From UBA1731 sp964567665 (lineage in GTDB: Bacteria; Verrucomicrobiota; Kiritimatiellia; RFP12; UBA1067), in NCBI GenBank assembly GCA_964567665.1, contig CAZMNN010000017.1, positions 1-51,928 on the forward strand: 51,928 bases of DNA. Reading direction: 5' to 3'. Below are positions 1 to 8,070 of the stretch, piece after piece (the stretch's first letter is position 1; every line of letters begins with the position of its first letter). A model generated the notes under the pieces. The model searched no databases. It worked only from the letters and a program-made list of their open reading frames with translations, and was not told the DNA's origin. The position numbers and the translations under genes were made by a program.

Positions 1-35
1 GGCATGGTTTCCCCTTGTCTGAAACTGCGCCACGA

Positions 36-51
36 GATATTACAACTTTCC
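36..51 (+). repeat. 16-bp sequence shared with 44573-44588
   Basis: Exact GATATTACAACTTTCC upstream of the GH92 promoter; the other copy follows the repeat element at 44129-44565. Confidence 0.5.
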
Positions 52-76
52 AGAACCAGATTTGATGGAGGGCGGT

Positions 77-105
77 TTGTTGCATAGGGGAGTTTTTGTT
101 ATACT
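77..105 (+). promoter_or_regulatory. Sigma70-type promoter of the GH92 gene
   Basis: TTGTTG (77-82), a 17-nt spacer and TATACT (100-105). Only 7 nt separate the -10 box from the ATG at 113, so transcription should begin at or next to the start codon; no Shine-Dalgarno is present. The rest of 1-76 shows no gene. Confidence 0.6.
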
Positions 106-112
106 CTCGACC

Positions 113-3094
113 ATGAAAATAAGAGCGTTTGCTGGCGGTGTCCTTTTGACACTGGGGTGTTTGGGTGCAGGTGCGCGTCCGGATCTGGCGCAGCATGTGA
201 ATCCCTATGTCGGTTGTGCATTCAACGGCCATTGTTTCGCGGCGGCGGCCTATCCGTTCGGGATGATACAGGCCGGGCCGGATACGGGTACGGAGTCCTG
301 GGACTACTGCAGCGGCTACCGGTATGCCGACACAAACATCTACGGCTTTTCTCAGACGCACCTCAGCGGCACAGGGTGCAACGACCTTGGCGATCTGCTG
401 TTGATGCCGTGGTCAGGCGACGGTCTGGCGGCGGGCGTCACGAGCCGCTACCGCAAGGAGACGCAGACCGCCACGCCGGGGTTCTACGCCGTCACGCTGG
501 ATGATGCGGACGTGGCGGTGAAAATCGCCGTCACGCCCCATGCCGCCATCTACGAATTTGTCTACGGCAAGCGCGGTCGTCCACAGTTGATGGTCGATGC
601 GCAGTGGGGCATCGTCTTTCCGAACAACCTCGCCAAGCACGTGCTGGAAAGCGACATCCGCGCCGACGGAGCTTTTGGTCTTGTCGGACGCAACCGCATA
701 CGCAACTGGGTCGATCGCGAGTACAGTTTCGTCCTGAAGGCCGACCATCCCATCAGCAGCCGCGTGGAGCTTCCGCGCAGGCCGGGCGAGAAGGCGGGAC
801 GCCATGTGTTGACGTTCGATGCAGATCCGGGCGAGACTGTGCGCGTGAAGGTGGCGCTTTCCACAACGGACGTCGACGGCGCACGGCGCAACCTTGAGGC
901 GGAGATTCCCGGCTGGGACTTCATGGGCGTCCGTCAGACGGCCCGAGCCGCATGGAACGGTTATCTGGGCAGGATGGAAATGACAGGCGGCACGGCGGAC
1001 GCACTGGCGAGTTTCTACACTGCTCTCTACCATCTCTGCATCCAGCCGAACAACATTGCGGATGTAGACGGACGTTATCGCGGCGCGGACGGACAGATTC
1101 GCACGTCGCCCGACGGCCGCTACTTCTCGACACTTTCGCTCTGGGACACGTTCCGTGCGGCGCATCCGCTCTACACGATCATCGCGCCGGAGCTTGTGCC
1201 GTCCTTCGTGAACACGATGGTCGCCCACAGCAAAGCTGCGGGGTATCTGCCCATTTGGACGCTATGGGGCAAGGAGAACCAGTGCATGATCGGTACGCAT
1301 TCCGTCCCGGTCATAGTCGACGCCTTTCTGAAGGATGTTGCACGTTCCGGGAGCGTGGAGGCCGTGCTGGCGGACGGGAAGGTCGACTGGAAAGCCGCCT
1401 ACGCCGCCGTGTCCGATTCTCTGCGCAACGCCCATCAGGGCCGAAAGAAGGAACGGTGGGATCTGTTAGACAGGTATGGCTACTATCCGTTCGACGTGAT
1501 TCGCGGCGAGAGCGTGAGCCGTACGCTGGAATGCGCCTACGATGATGCTTGCGCTGCACGGTTTGCCGCCGCGCTGGACCTGACGGACGATGCTGCGTTC
1601 TTCGCCCGCCGTGCGCAGAACTACCGCAATGTCTTCGACAGCAAGGCGCAGCTCATGCGCGGCCGCGACACGAAGGGCGGCTGGCGTACGCCGTTCGATC
1701 CATTCCTCCTCGGCCACGGCGCGAATACGCCGAACGACTTCACGGAAGGCAATGCCTGGCAGTATACATGGCATGTCATGCACGATCCTGAAGGTCTGAT
1801 GTCTCTCTTCGGTTCGAAACTCGCCTTTGCGAGCAAGCTTGATTCGCTTTTCATCCAGCCTGAGAAGATAGAGGGTTCCGGTTTTGTTCTCGACGTATCC
1901 GGCCTCATCGGACAGTACGCACACGGCAATGAGCCGAGCCATCATGTGGCGTACTTCTATACGCTCGCGGGGCAGCCCGTGCGCACGGCGGAAGTTGTGC
2001 GAGAAATCTGCGACAGGTTCTATCAGAACAAGATTGACGGCCTTTGCGGCAACGACGACTGCGGGCAGATGAGCGCCTGGTACCTCTTCAGTGCGGCGGG
2101 GTTCTATCCGTTCGATCCGTGCGGCGGCGAATACGTCCTCGGCGCTCCGCAGGTGCCGGACGTCGCGTTTACGCTGCCGGGTGGCCGCATCTTCCGCGTT
2201 AAGGCCAGCGGGCTTTCGCGGGAGAACAAGTACGTCCGCCGCGTGATGCTGAACGGACGGCCGCTCGACGGTTTCAAGCTGACGCACCGGCAGATTCTCG
2301 CCGGCGGCGAACTCGTGTTCGAGATGTGCGGACGGGAGGACGGGGTGCTGTCCCAGACGGCGCCGGCGTTCATGCGGCGCGGCGCGAAGAAACGGCTCGT
2401 CTGCCTCGATCTTGATGCGACGCTCAGCCAGCATCGCACGGCGCCGCCGGCGAAGAACCTCGCTGTGCTTGGCGAACTCCAGAAAAGGTACAAGTGCATC
2501 ATGGTCGGCGCCGGCAACGCGCCGCGCATCCACCGGCAGATGGGCGAGTATCCGATTGACATTCTCGCCAACTACGGAATGCAGGAGGCTCGGATGGTAG
2601 ACGGAAAGTTCACCATCGTCCGTCAGGAGACGAATCACGTCGACCGTGCGTTCTTCCGTCGCGAGACGGACAAGCTGCGCAAGAAGTACGGCTATGTCGA
2701 CTACATGGGCGAGCCGGTGGAGTTCCATCCGTCGGGCATGGTGACGTTTGGCCTTCTCGGCACGTCGCCGGCGGCGGAGCACAAGGTCTCGTTCGACCCT
2801 GACCGCGCAAAGCGTCGTGCCATGTATCCGGAAGTGTGCGAGATCTTCAAGGACTACTCCGTTTTCATCGGCGGCAGCACGTCGTTCGATTTCGCGGGGC
2901 CGCGCAACAACAAGTATGACTGCATCATGGACTACGCAAAGCGCGAAGGCTACACGCGGGACGAGATCATCTTCATCGGTGACGATTTCGGCGACGGTGG
3001 CGGTGACAGCCATGTCAGGATCAAGGGCATGGACTACATTTACGTTGATGACTACCGCAAATTCCCGGAACGTGTGGCGTGTCTGCTGAAATGA
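113..3094 (+). CDS. Secreted GH92 alpha-mannosidase fused to a phosphomannomutase-like HAD domain
   Basis: 993 aa. A signal peptide (MKIRAFAGGVLLTLGCLGAG) decides the ATG at 113 over an upstream in-frame TTG at 62. Residues ~25-750 are a glycoside hydrolase family 92 module, a family of calcium-dependent exo-alpha-mannosidases. The family signatures TEGNAWQYTW (Glu545, expected general acid), GNEPSHHVAY and DCGQMSAWY (Asp648/649, expected base) are intact. From ~757 to the end lies a second domain absent from ordinary GH92 enzymes: a HAD phosphatase-fold module with DLDATLS near its start, GGSTSFDF and a late GDDFGDGGGDSH loop, resembling eukaryote-type phosphomannomutase (PMM2). The fusion is read through without any frame break. 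Known: some GH92 enzymes cleave mannose-phosphate-mannose caps. Inference: the HAD domain may process mannose phosphate exposed by the first domain. An odd point is that a signal peptide would export a normally cytosolic fold. A terminator follows at 3118. Confidence 0.9.
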   Translation: MKIRAFAGGVLLTLGCLGAGARPDLAQHVNPYVGCAFNGHCFAAAAYPFGMIQAGPDTGTESWDYCSGYRYADTNIYGFSQTHLSGTGCNDLGDLLLMPWSGDGLAAGVTSRYRKETQTATPGFYAVTLDDADVAVKIAVTPHAAIYEFVYGKRGRPQLMVDAQWGIVFPNNLAKHVLESDIRADGAFGLVGRNRIRNWVDREYSFVLKADHPISSRVELPRRPGEKAGRHVLTFDADPGETVRVKVALSTTDVDGARRNLEAEIPGWDFMGVRQTARAAWNGYLGRMEMTGGTADALASFYTALYHLCIQPNNIADVDGRYRGADGQIRTSPDGRYFSTLSLWDTFRAAHPLYTIIAPELVPSFVNTMVAHSKAAGYLPIWTLWGKENQCMIGTHSVPVIVDAFLKDVARSGSVEAVLADGKVDWKAAYAAVSDSLRNAHQGRKKERWDLLDRYGYYPFDVIRGESVSRTLECAYDDACAARFAAALDLTDDAAFFARRAQNYRNVFDSKAQLMRGRDTKGGWRTPFDPFLLGHGANTPNDFTEGNAWQYTWHVMHDPEGLMSLFGSKLAFASKLDSLFIQPEKIEGSGFVLDVSGLIGQYAHGNEPSHHVAYFYTLAGQPVRTAEVVREICDRFYQNKIDGLCGNDDCGQMSAWYLFSAAGFYPFDPCGGEYVLGAPQVPDVAFTLPGGRIFRVKASGLSRENKYVRRVMLNGRPLDGFKLTHRQILAGGELVFEMCGREDGVLSQTAPAFMRRGAKKRLVCLDLDATLSQHRTAPPAKNLAVLGELQKRYKCIMVGAGNAPRIHRQMGEYPIDILANYGMQEARMVDGKFTIVRQETNHVDRAFFRRETDKLRKKYGYVDYMGEPVEFHPSGMVTFGLLGTSPAAEHKVSFDPDRAKRRAMYPEVCEIFKDYSVFIGGSTSFDFAGPRNNKYDCIMDYAKREGYTRDEIIFIGDDFGDGGGDSHVRIKGMDYIYVDDYRKFPERVACLLK

Positions 3095-3117
3095 AAGCCG
3101 TGACAGGTTTTGCCGAT

Positions 3118-3150
3118 GTCGCCGCGCCTTTGCGCGGCGACCTTTTTTTT
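3118..3150 (+). terminator. Intrinsic terminator after the GH92 gene
   Basis: Perfect 10-bp stem GTCGCCGCGC (3118-3127) / GCGCGGCGAC (3132-3141), loop CTTT, then eight T (3143-3150). Confidence 0.92.
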
Positions 3151-3152
3151 GA

Positions 3153-3181
3153 TTGAAGCAACAGAGGGAATTTGATAAACT
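3153..3181 (+). promoter_or_regulatory. Promoter of the Gfo/Idh/MocA-acyltransferase operon
   Basis: TTGAAG (3153-3158), 17-nt spacer, TAAACT (3176-3181). It begins directly after the T-run of the preceding terminator and gives a leader of about 28 nt carrying AAGGAGG (3197-3203). Confidence 0.55.
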
Positions 3182-3215
3182 TCGCACAAATGAATTAAGG
3201 AGGTTTGTATTTAAG

Positions 3216-4451
3216 ATGGCTGACACAAGCAAATATTTGAAGATAGGAATGATTGGCGGGGGCATGAAGTCCTTCATGGGGAACATACACCGCAAGGCGA
3301 TCGACAAGGTCGGCAACATAAAGATAGTCGGCGGATCCTTTGGCACCTCAAAGCAGGCTTCGTACGACTTCATCAAGCCGCTCAACCTGAAGGTTGACGA
3401 TCTGTACTCATCGTACCGGGACTTCCTGCGCAGCCAGAAGAGCCGCAAGGGTGGCGACAAGCTGCTGTTCGTCTCCGCCGTGCTTCCGAACACCATGCAC
3501 TACCCGATTGCCATGACGGCGATGGACTGCGGCATCCCGATTCTCGGCGAAAAGCCGTTCACGTCGAATCTCGACGAGGCGGCAAACCTTGTGCGCAAGC
3601 AGAAGTCGACGAAAGTCCCGTACAGGATTGCCATGGTGTATCCGGCGTATTCGCAGCTTGTCCGCGCCAGGGAGCTGCTGAAGAAGGGTGCAGTCGGCAC
3701 GATCAGGAGATTCTACATCTCAATGCAGTCTGGTTGGATGGCGCGTCGCGTGGAGAACCAGGGGAACACCCAGGCTCTGTGGCGCGTAGACGGCAGACGC
3801 AACGGCGTCGGCGGCGTTCTCAATGACTGCGGATGCCATTGCCAGTTCGTTCTGGAATGGCTTACCGGCTTTGAGATAACGGAAGTGTGCGTAGGTGCGC
3901 ACGCCTGCGTTCCTGGACGGCTGATTCCGGACGACGCGACGGTGCTTGTGCGCACGAAGCAGGGCATCGGCGGCACGTTCATGATGTCGCAGATTGCGAC
4001 CGGGCACAACGAAGGTCTTACGCTTGAGATAACTGGCGACAAGGGCGCCCTTATCTGGAGGCAGTGCGAGCCAGGCGTTCTCACCGTGATCGACAATGCG
4101 GGCAAGCGCAAGGAGATGAAGGACGATACCGCATCCGGCGAATCTGAGGTGGCGGAGACGCCGTACGGCGCAAACGATGCGTACGTGGATGCGCTCGCCC
4201 GCGTCTACGAGGATTTCGCCGAGTCGCTTCAGGGCGGCAAGTCGAAGAAGTCCCGCTCCAAAGGCGGAGACATCCTCGGAATGACGGCTGAGGACGGGTT
4301 GCGCTCCGTCGCCGTGATAACGGCCATGGAGAAGTCCGTGCAGTTTGTGCCGCAGGACGCACCGCCCGCAATCAAGTGGCAGCCGGTCGTGATACCGAAG
4401 CTTGAATTCCCGCGGGTGGCGGAGATTCCGCGCTCCCTGCTGGAGGTGTGA
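3216..4451 (+). CDS. Gfo/Idh/MocA family oxidoreductase
   Basis: 411 aa, NAD(P)-dependent sugar or cyclitol dehydrogenase family, cytosolic. The N-terminal Rossmann fold has GMIGGGMKSFMG (unusual extra Met/Lys in the dinucleotide loop), and the family's EKP motif is present in GEKPFTSNLDEA. The ATG at 3216 is preferred over an upstream TTG because AAGGAGG sits 12 nt before it and the Rossmann strand starts just afterwards. There is no signal peptide. Its last bases overlap the GTG of the next gene (GTGA), so the two are translationally coupled. Substrate cannot be told from sequence; the family covers inositol, glucose, 3-keto-glycoside and related substrates. Family certain, function open. 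Confidence 0.85.
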   Translation: MADTSKYLKIGMIGGGMKSFMGNIHRKAIDKVGNIKIVGGSFGTSKQASYDFIKPLNLKVDDLYSSYRDFLRSQKSRKGGDKLLFVSAVLPNTMHYPIAMTAMDCGIPILGEKPFTSNLDEAANLVRKQKSTKVPYRIAMVYPAYSQLVRARELLKKGAVGTIRRFYISMQSGWMARRVENQGNTQALWRVDGRRNGVGGVLNDCGCHCQFVLEWLTGFEITEVCVGAHACVPGRLIPDDATVLVRTKQGIGGTFMMSQIATGHNEGLTLEITGDKGALIWRQCEPGVLTVIDNAGKRKEMKDDTASGESEVAETPYGANDAYVDALARVYEDFAESLQGGKSKKSRSKGGDILGMTAEDGLRSVAVITAMEKSVQFVPQDAPPAIKWQPVVIPKLEFPRVAEIPRSLLEV

Positions 4452-5278
4452 CGCGGAACTGGCAGGTGAACTGGATTGATCGCCATGCGTACGGTTTGGG
4501 GAGCGCGTTTGCCCGCGCTCTCTATCCGTTGTTCAGGAGACGCCGCAGAATCGCGGTCGATAACATCCTGAAAGCCGGCATAACGGACGATCCGCACGAG
4601 GCCGACCGCATCGCCCGCACGGCGTGGGGACATCTTGCCGGACACGTCTGCGAGGCTCTGCGCGTTCCGCATGTCATCGACGCCGGAAACTGGCGCAACC
4701 ACCTTGACGTGACCTGCTGCAGTCCCGACGCCGCGAAGACGCTGCTTGACGCTCCGGACACCCCGATACTTCTCGTGTCGGCCCATCATGGCGTGTGGGA
4801 AGCGGCGACGAACCTTCTTTCGTTTGCCCGTCCCATGATTGCCATAGCGCGTGTGATGAACAACCGGTTTGTCGCAGGCTGGATGAAGAATCACCATTTT
4901 CGCGGCCCCGTGACGATAATCGACAAGAACCGTGGCTTCACGTCGGCGGTGATCAGGAAGTGGATAGCCGAAAAGTCTGCCATGACGATTCTGATGGATC
5001 AGCACACCGCACGCGGAATCAAGGCCAAGTTCCTGGGACGCGACGCAAGAACGTTCACAACCGCCACACGGCTTGCGATGCGATACCGCTATCCGGTCGT
5101 TGTCGGATCGTTCGTGCGGATCGCCCCGTTCACATACCGCCTTGTCGGAGGCTCTCCGCTCCGCTACACGGACGGCGACAGCCTTGCCGGATTCACGCAG
5201 AAGCTGAACGACCGGCTTGGAGAGGCGATAAGGCAGTATCCGGAGCAATATCTTTGGAGCCACCGCCGGTGGCGGTAG
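4448..5278 (+). CDS. LpxL/HtrB-like lipid A (lauroyl-type) acyltransferase
   Basis: 276 aa. Belongs to the lysophospholipid/lipid A late acyltransferase family, which transfers a secondary acyl chain to a lipid A precursor at the inner face of the cytoplasmic membrane. HHGVWEA contains the family HX4(D/E) catalytic motif, followed by a second conserved block around MDQHTARG and FLGR. Length is slightly short of the usual 290-310 aa. The start is a GTG overlapping the TGA of the preceding oxidoreductase (GTGA); no earlier start fits as well. It implies a Gram-negative envelope with lipid A. Placement between two sugar-type oxidoreductases is unusual, and whether those act on envelope sugars is not shown. 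Confidence 0.82.
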   Translation: MTRNWQVNWIDRHAYGLGSAFARALYPLFRRRRRIAVDNILKAGITDDPHEADRIARTAWGHLAGHVCEALRVPHVIDAGNWRNHLDVTCCSPDAAKTLLDAPDTPILLVSAHHGVWEAATNLLSFARPMIAIARVMNNRFVAGWMKNHHFRGPVTIIDKNRGFTSAVIRKWIAEKSAMTILMDQHTARGIKAKFLGRDARTFTTATRLAMRYRYPVVVGSFVRIAPFTYRLVGGSPLRYTDGDSLAGFTQKLNDRLGEAIRQYPEQYLWSHRRWR

Positions 5279-5303
5279 CCAAATCAACTGAAAGGAAGCG
5301 ACA

Positions 5304-6647
5304 ATGCTCAACATCATGATGGCGGCCATACAGTTCTTGACGGTGGATCCCGGACACTTCCATGCGGCGCTCGTCCAGAACAGGACGTACGACGGCGTAT
5401 CCTCGGAGGCGCTTGTCTACGCGCCGGACGGCGCGGATCTCAAGAGCCACCTTGCGCTCATCAACCAGTTCAATTCGCGCAGGGAGAATCCGACGGCGTG
5501 GAAGGAGACGGTGTACGCCGGCGCGGACTTCCTTGAGAGGTTCACAGCCGACGCGGCGAAGAGAGGCGCCGCGCAGAACGCATCGAACGTGGTCGTTCTC
5601 GCCGGACGCAACAACGTCAAGCCGGACTACTACCTCGCCGCAGTGGAGGCGGGAATGAACGTCCTGTCCGACAAGCCGATGGCGATTACGTCCGAGGACT
5701 ACATGAAGCTCTGCGAAGCGGCGACCATTGCGGAGGAGTCCGGACTTCTCTTCGCCGACATAATGACGGAACGCCACGAGATCACGACGATTCTTCAGCG
5801 TGAGCTTTCGCTTCGCAGGGATGTGTACGGTATGCAGGAGAAGGGGATGCCTGACGACCCCGCCGTCACGAAGATATCCGTCCACCACTTCTGCAAGCTT
5901 GTGAACGGAAAGCCTCTCCGCCGCCCTGCGTGGTACTACGACACGAAGCAGCAGGGAGAGGCCATCGTGGACGTGACGACGCACCTCACCGATCTTGTGC
6001 AGTGGGAACTCTTCCCGAACGTTGCGCTGAAGCGCTCTGACGTGAAGATGCTTTCCGCCCGCACATGGCCTACGCCCATCACTGCGGCGGACTACGAGAA
6101 GTCCACCGGACAGAGGGAGTGGCCCGCATATCTCAAGAAATCCGTAGACGGCGACAACGTACTCCAGTGCAAGGCGAACGGCGAATTCACATACACGCTT
6201 CGCGGAGTGCACGCGAAGATTGCGGTGGAATGGCGCTTCATGCCGCCGGAGGGCGGCGGCGATACGCACTACTCGCTTATGCGTGGCTCGAATGCGGAGC
6301 TGGTGATCCGCCAGGGCGCCAGACAGGGGTTCAAGCCGGTTCTGTACGTCAAGCTTCGCGACGGCGCGGATGCGGCGAAGACTGGGGCGGCGCTTGACGC
6401 GGCGCTTGCGGAGATCGGCCGGACGCATCCCGGCGTCAAGGCGGTGCCGGCGGCGGGCGAGGAGGAGGGCGCAATGTGGAAGGTCGATGTGCCCAAGGTG
6501 TATGACATTGGACATGAAGCGCATTTTTCGCAGGTGATGAGGCAGTTCCTCGAATGGCTCAAGGAAGGCTCGATGCCTGCGGTCGAAAGAAGAAATCTGC
6601 TCGTGAAGTACCATACGCTCGCAGAGGCGTGGAAGAAGAGCCGTTGA
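5304..6647 (+). CDS. Gfo/Idh/MocA oxidoreductase with long C-terminal domain
   Basis: 447 aa. N-terminal dinucleotide fold starts with IQFLTVDPGHFHAAL, in which the usual GxGxxG is replaced by DPGHFHA, as in the subgroup carrying a distinct oxidoreductase C-terminal domain. SDKPMAI is the EKP-like motif; the C-terminal half includes VHHFCKLVNG and a conserved THLTDL region. AAAGGAAG lies 6-7 nt before ATG 5304. It follows the acyltransferase by 25 nt, so it is probably in the same transcript. Related proteins often sit in polysaccharide-use loci of Bacteroidetes and PVC bacteria, which fits the glycosidases nearby. Substrate unknown. Confidence 0.82.
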   Translation: MLNIMMAAIQFLTVDPGHFHAALVQNRTYDGVSSEALVYAPDGADLKSHLALINQFNSRRENPTAWKETVYAGADFLERFTADAAKRGAAQNASNVVVLAGRNNVKPDYYLAAVEAGMNVLSDKPMAITSEDYMKLCEAATIAEESGLLFADIMTERHEITTILQRELSLRRDVYGMQEKGMPDDPAVTKISVHHFCKLVNGKPLRRPAWYYDTKQQGEAIVDVTTHLTDLVQWELFPNVALKRSDVKMLSARTWPTPITAADYEKSTGQREWPAYLKKSVDGDNVLQCKANGEFTYTLRGVHAKIAVEWRFMPPEGGGDTHYSLMRGSNAELVIRQGARQGFKPVLYVKLRDGADAAKTGAALDAALAEIGRTHPGVKAVPAAGEEEGAMWKVDVPKVYDIGHEAHFSQVMRQFLEWLKEGSMPAVERRNLLVKYHTLAEAWKKSR

Positions 6648-6666
6648 AATGAAAGGTATGTCGGAA

Positions 6667-8028
6667 ATGGAACTTGAATCACTTACGGCGATTTCGCCGA
6701 TAGACGGAAGGTATGCCGGAAAATGCGCAGAGCTGCGCGAGGTGTTCTCGGAGTACGGTCTTGTGAAGCGTCGGGTGCTCGTAGAGTGCGTATGGCTTGA
6801 GGCGCTGTGCGACGCAAAGGCAATACGCGAATGCAAGGCGCTCACCGCCGCAGAGCGCAAGGCTCTCCGTGCGATTGCGGCCGACTTTTCAGTTGATGAC
6901 GCCCGCCGCGTGAAGGAGATCGAAAAGACCACGAACCACGACGTCAAGGCGGTGGAGTACTTCCTGAAGGAGAAGGTTGCCGGAACGTCTCTCGAAAAGA
7001 GATCCGAGTTCATCCATTTCGCCTGCACGTCGGAGGACATCAACAACATGAGCCATGCGCTCATGCTCAGGGACGGCAAGGCCGTGCTGCGGGCGGAGAT
7101 GGACGCCGTGGAGGCGAAGCTGTCCGAGATGGCGCACGATTGCGCGAAGGTGCCGATGCTCGCACATACGCATGGACAGCCCGCGTCGCCGACAACCGTC
7201 GGAAAGGAGCTTGCCGTCGTTGCGGCTCGTCTGCGGCGGCAGACTGCGGAGATTGACAGGCTTGTGATGCCGGCGAAGATGAACGGAGCCGTCGGAAACT
7301 TCAACGCGCACTTGTCCGCATATCCGGACGTGGACTGGGAAAAGCTGTCGCGCAAGGTGATTGAGTCGCTTGGTCTGCGTCAGAACCGTCTCACCACGCA
7401 GATCGAGTCGCATGACGGGATAGCGGAGCTGTTTGATGCCGTCTGCCGCTGGAACTCGGTGCTGCTCGACTTCGACCGTGACGTGTGGATGTACGTGTCG
7501 ATGGGATACTTCAAGCAGAGGACGGTGAAGGGCGAGATAGGCTCCTCCACCATGCCGCACAAGGTGAACCCGATAGATTTCGAGAATTCGGAGGGGAACA
7601 TTGGCCTCGCCAACGCAGTCATGGGGTTCATGGCGCGGAAGCTGCCGATTTCGCGGATGCAGCGCGACCTTACCGATTCGACCACTCTCCGCAACATGGG
7701 TGTGGGCTTCGGCTACACGCTGATAGCGATACGCTCCACCCTGAAGGGGCTTGGCAAACTTGAGATGAACGAGCAGCGGCTCGCCGCCGATCTCGACTCG
7801 AACTGGGAGGTGCTTGCCGAGCCGATCCAGACCGTCATGCGGAAGGTCGGCATGGATCATCCCTATGAACGCCTGAAGGAACTGACCCGTGGCCGCCGCG
7901 TCACGGCCGCGATAATGAAGGAGTTCGTGCAGGGGCTTGATCTGCCGAAGGCGGACAAGACCAGGCTTCTCAAGCTCACTCCTGCGACGTACATCGGAAT
8001 CGCTGACGTGCTGGCCAAAATCCGTTGA
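6667..8028 (+). CDS. purB: Adenylosuccinate lyase
   Basis: 453 aa, close to the 456 aa of E. coli-type PurB. Cleaves adenylosuccinate and SAICAR to release fumarate in purine synthesis. The fumarate-lyase signature is visible as SSTMPHKVNPIDFENSEGN, along with TTNHDVKAVEYFLKEK, HFACTSEDINN and HTHGQPASPTT. Chosen start: ATG 6667, giving MELESLTAISPIDGRY, which aligns with the known N-terminus and has AAAGG (6652-6656) 10 nt upstream. In-frame ATGs at 6649 and 6658 would add six or three residues and lack a spaced Shine-Dalgarno. Sits 19 nt after the oxidoreductase, likely co-transcribed though metabolically unrelated. Very sure. Confidence 0.97.
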   Translation: MELESLTAISPIDGRYAGKCAELREVFSEYGLVKRRVLVECVWLEALCDAKAIRECKALTAAERKALRAIAADFSVDDARRVKEIEKTTNHDVKAVEYFLKEKVAGTSLEKRSEFIHFACTSEDINNMSHALMLRDGKAVLRAEMDAVEAKLSEMAHDCAKVPMLAHTHGQPASPTTVGKELAVVAARLRRQTAEIDRLVMPAKMNGAVGNFNAHLSAYPDVDWEKLSRKVIESLGLRQNRLTTQIESHDGIAELFDAVCRWNSVLLDFDRDVWMYVSMGYFKQRTVKGEIGSSTMPHKVNPIDFENSEGNIGLANAVMGFMARKLPISRMQRDLTDSTTLRNMGVGFGYTLIAIRSTLKGLGKLEMNEQRLAADLDSNWEVLAEPIQTVMRKVGMDHPYERLKELTRGRRVTAAIMKEFVQGLDLPKADKTRLLKLTPATYIGIADVLAKIR

Positions 8029-8070
8029 CCGGTTTGCGTTCATGCCGTCGGCTGCAGAGGGGGTGTGCAG

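Noticed and set aside
1466..3496. Very long open frame on the minus strand opposite the GH92 gene (and similar ones at 5193-7355 and 45073-47232)
   Set aside because: They mirror the codon structure of the convincing plus-strand genes, have Arg/His-rich low-similarity translations and no ribosome binding sites; such antisense frames are expected at this GC content.
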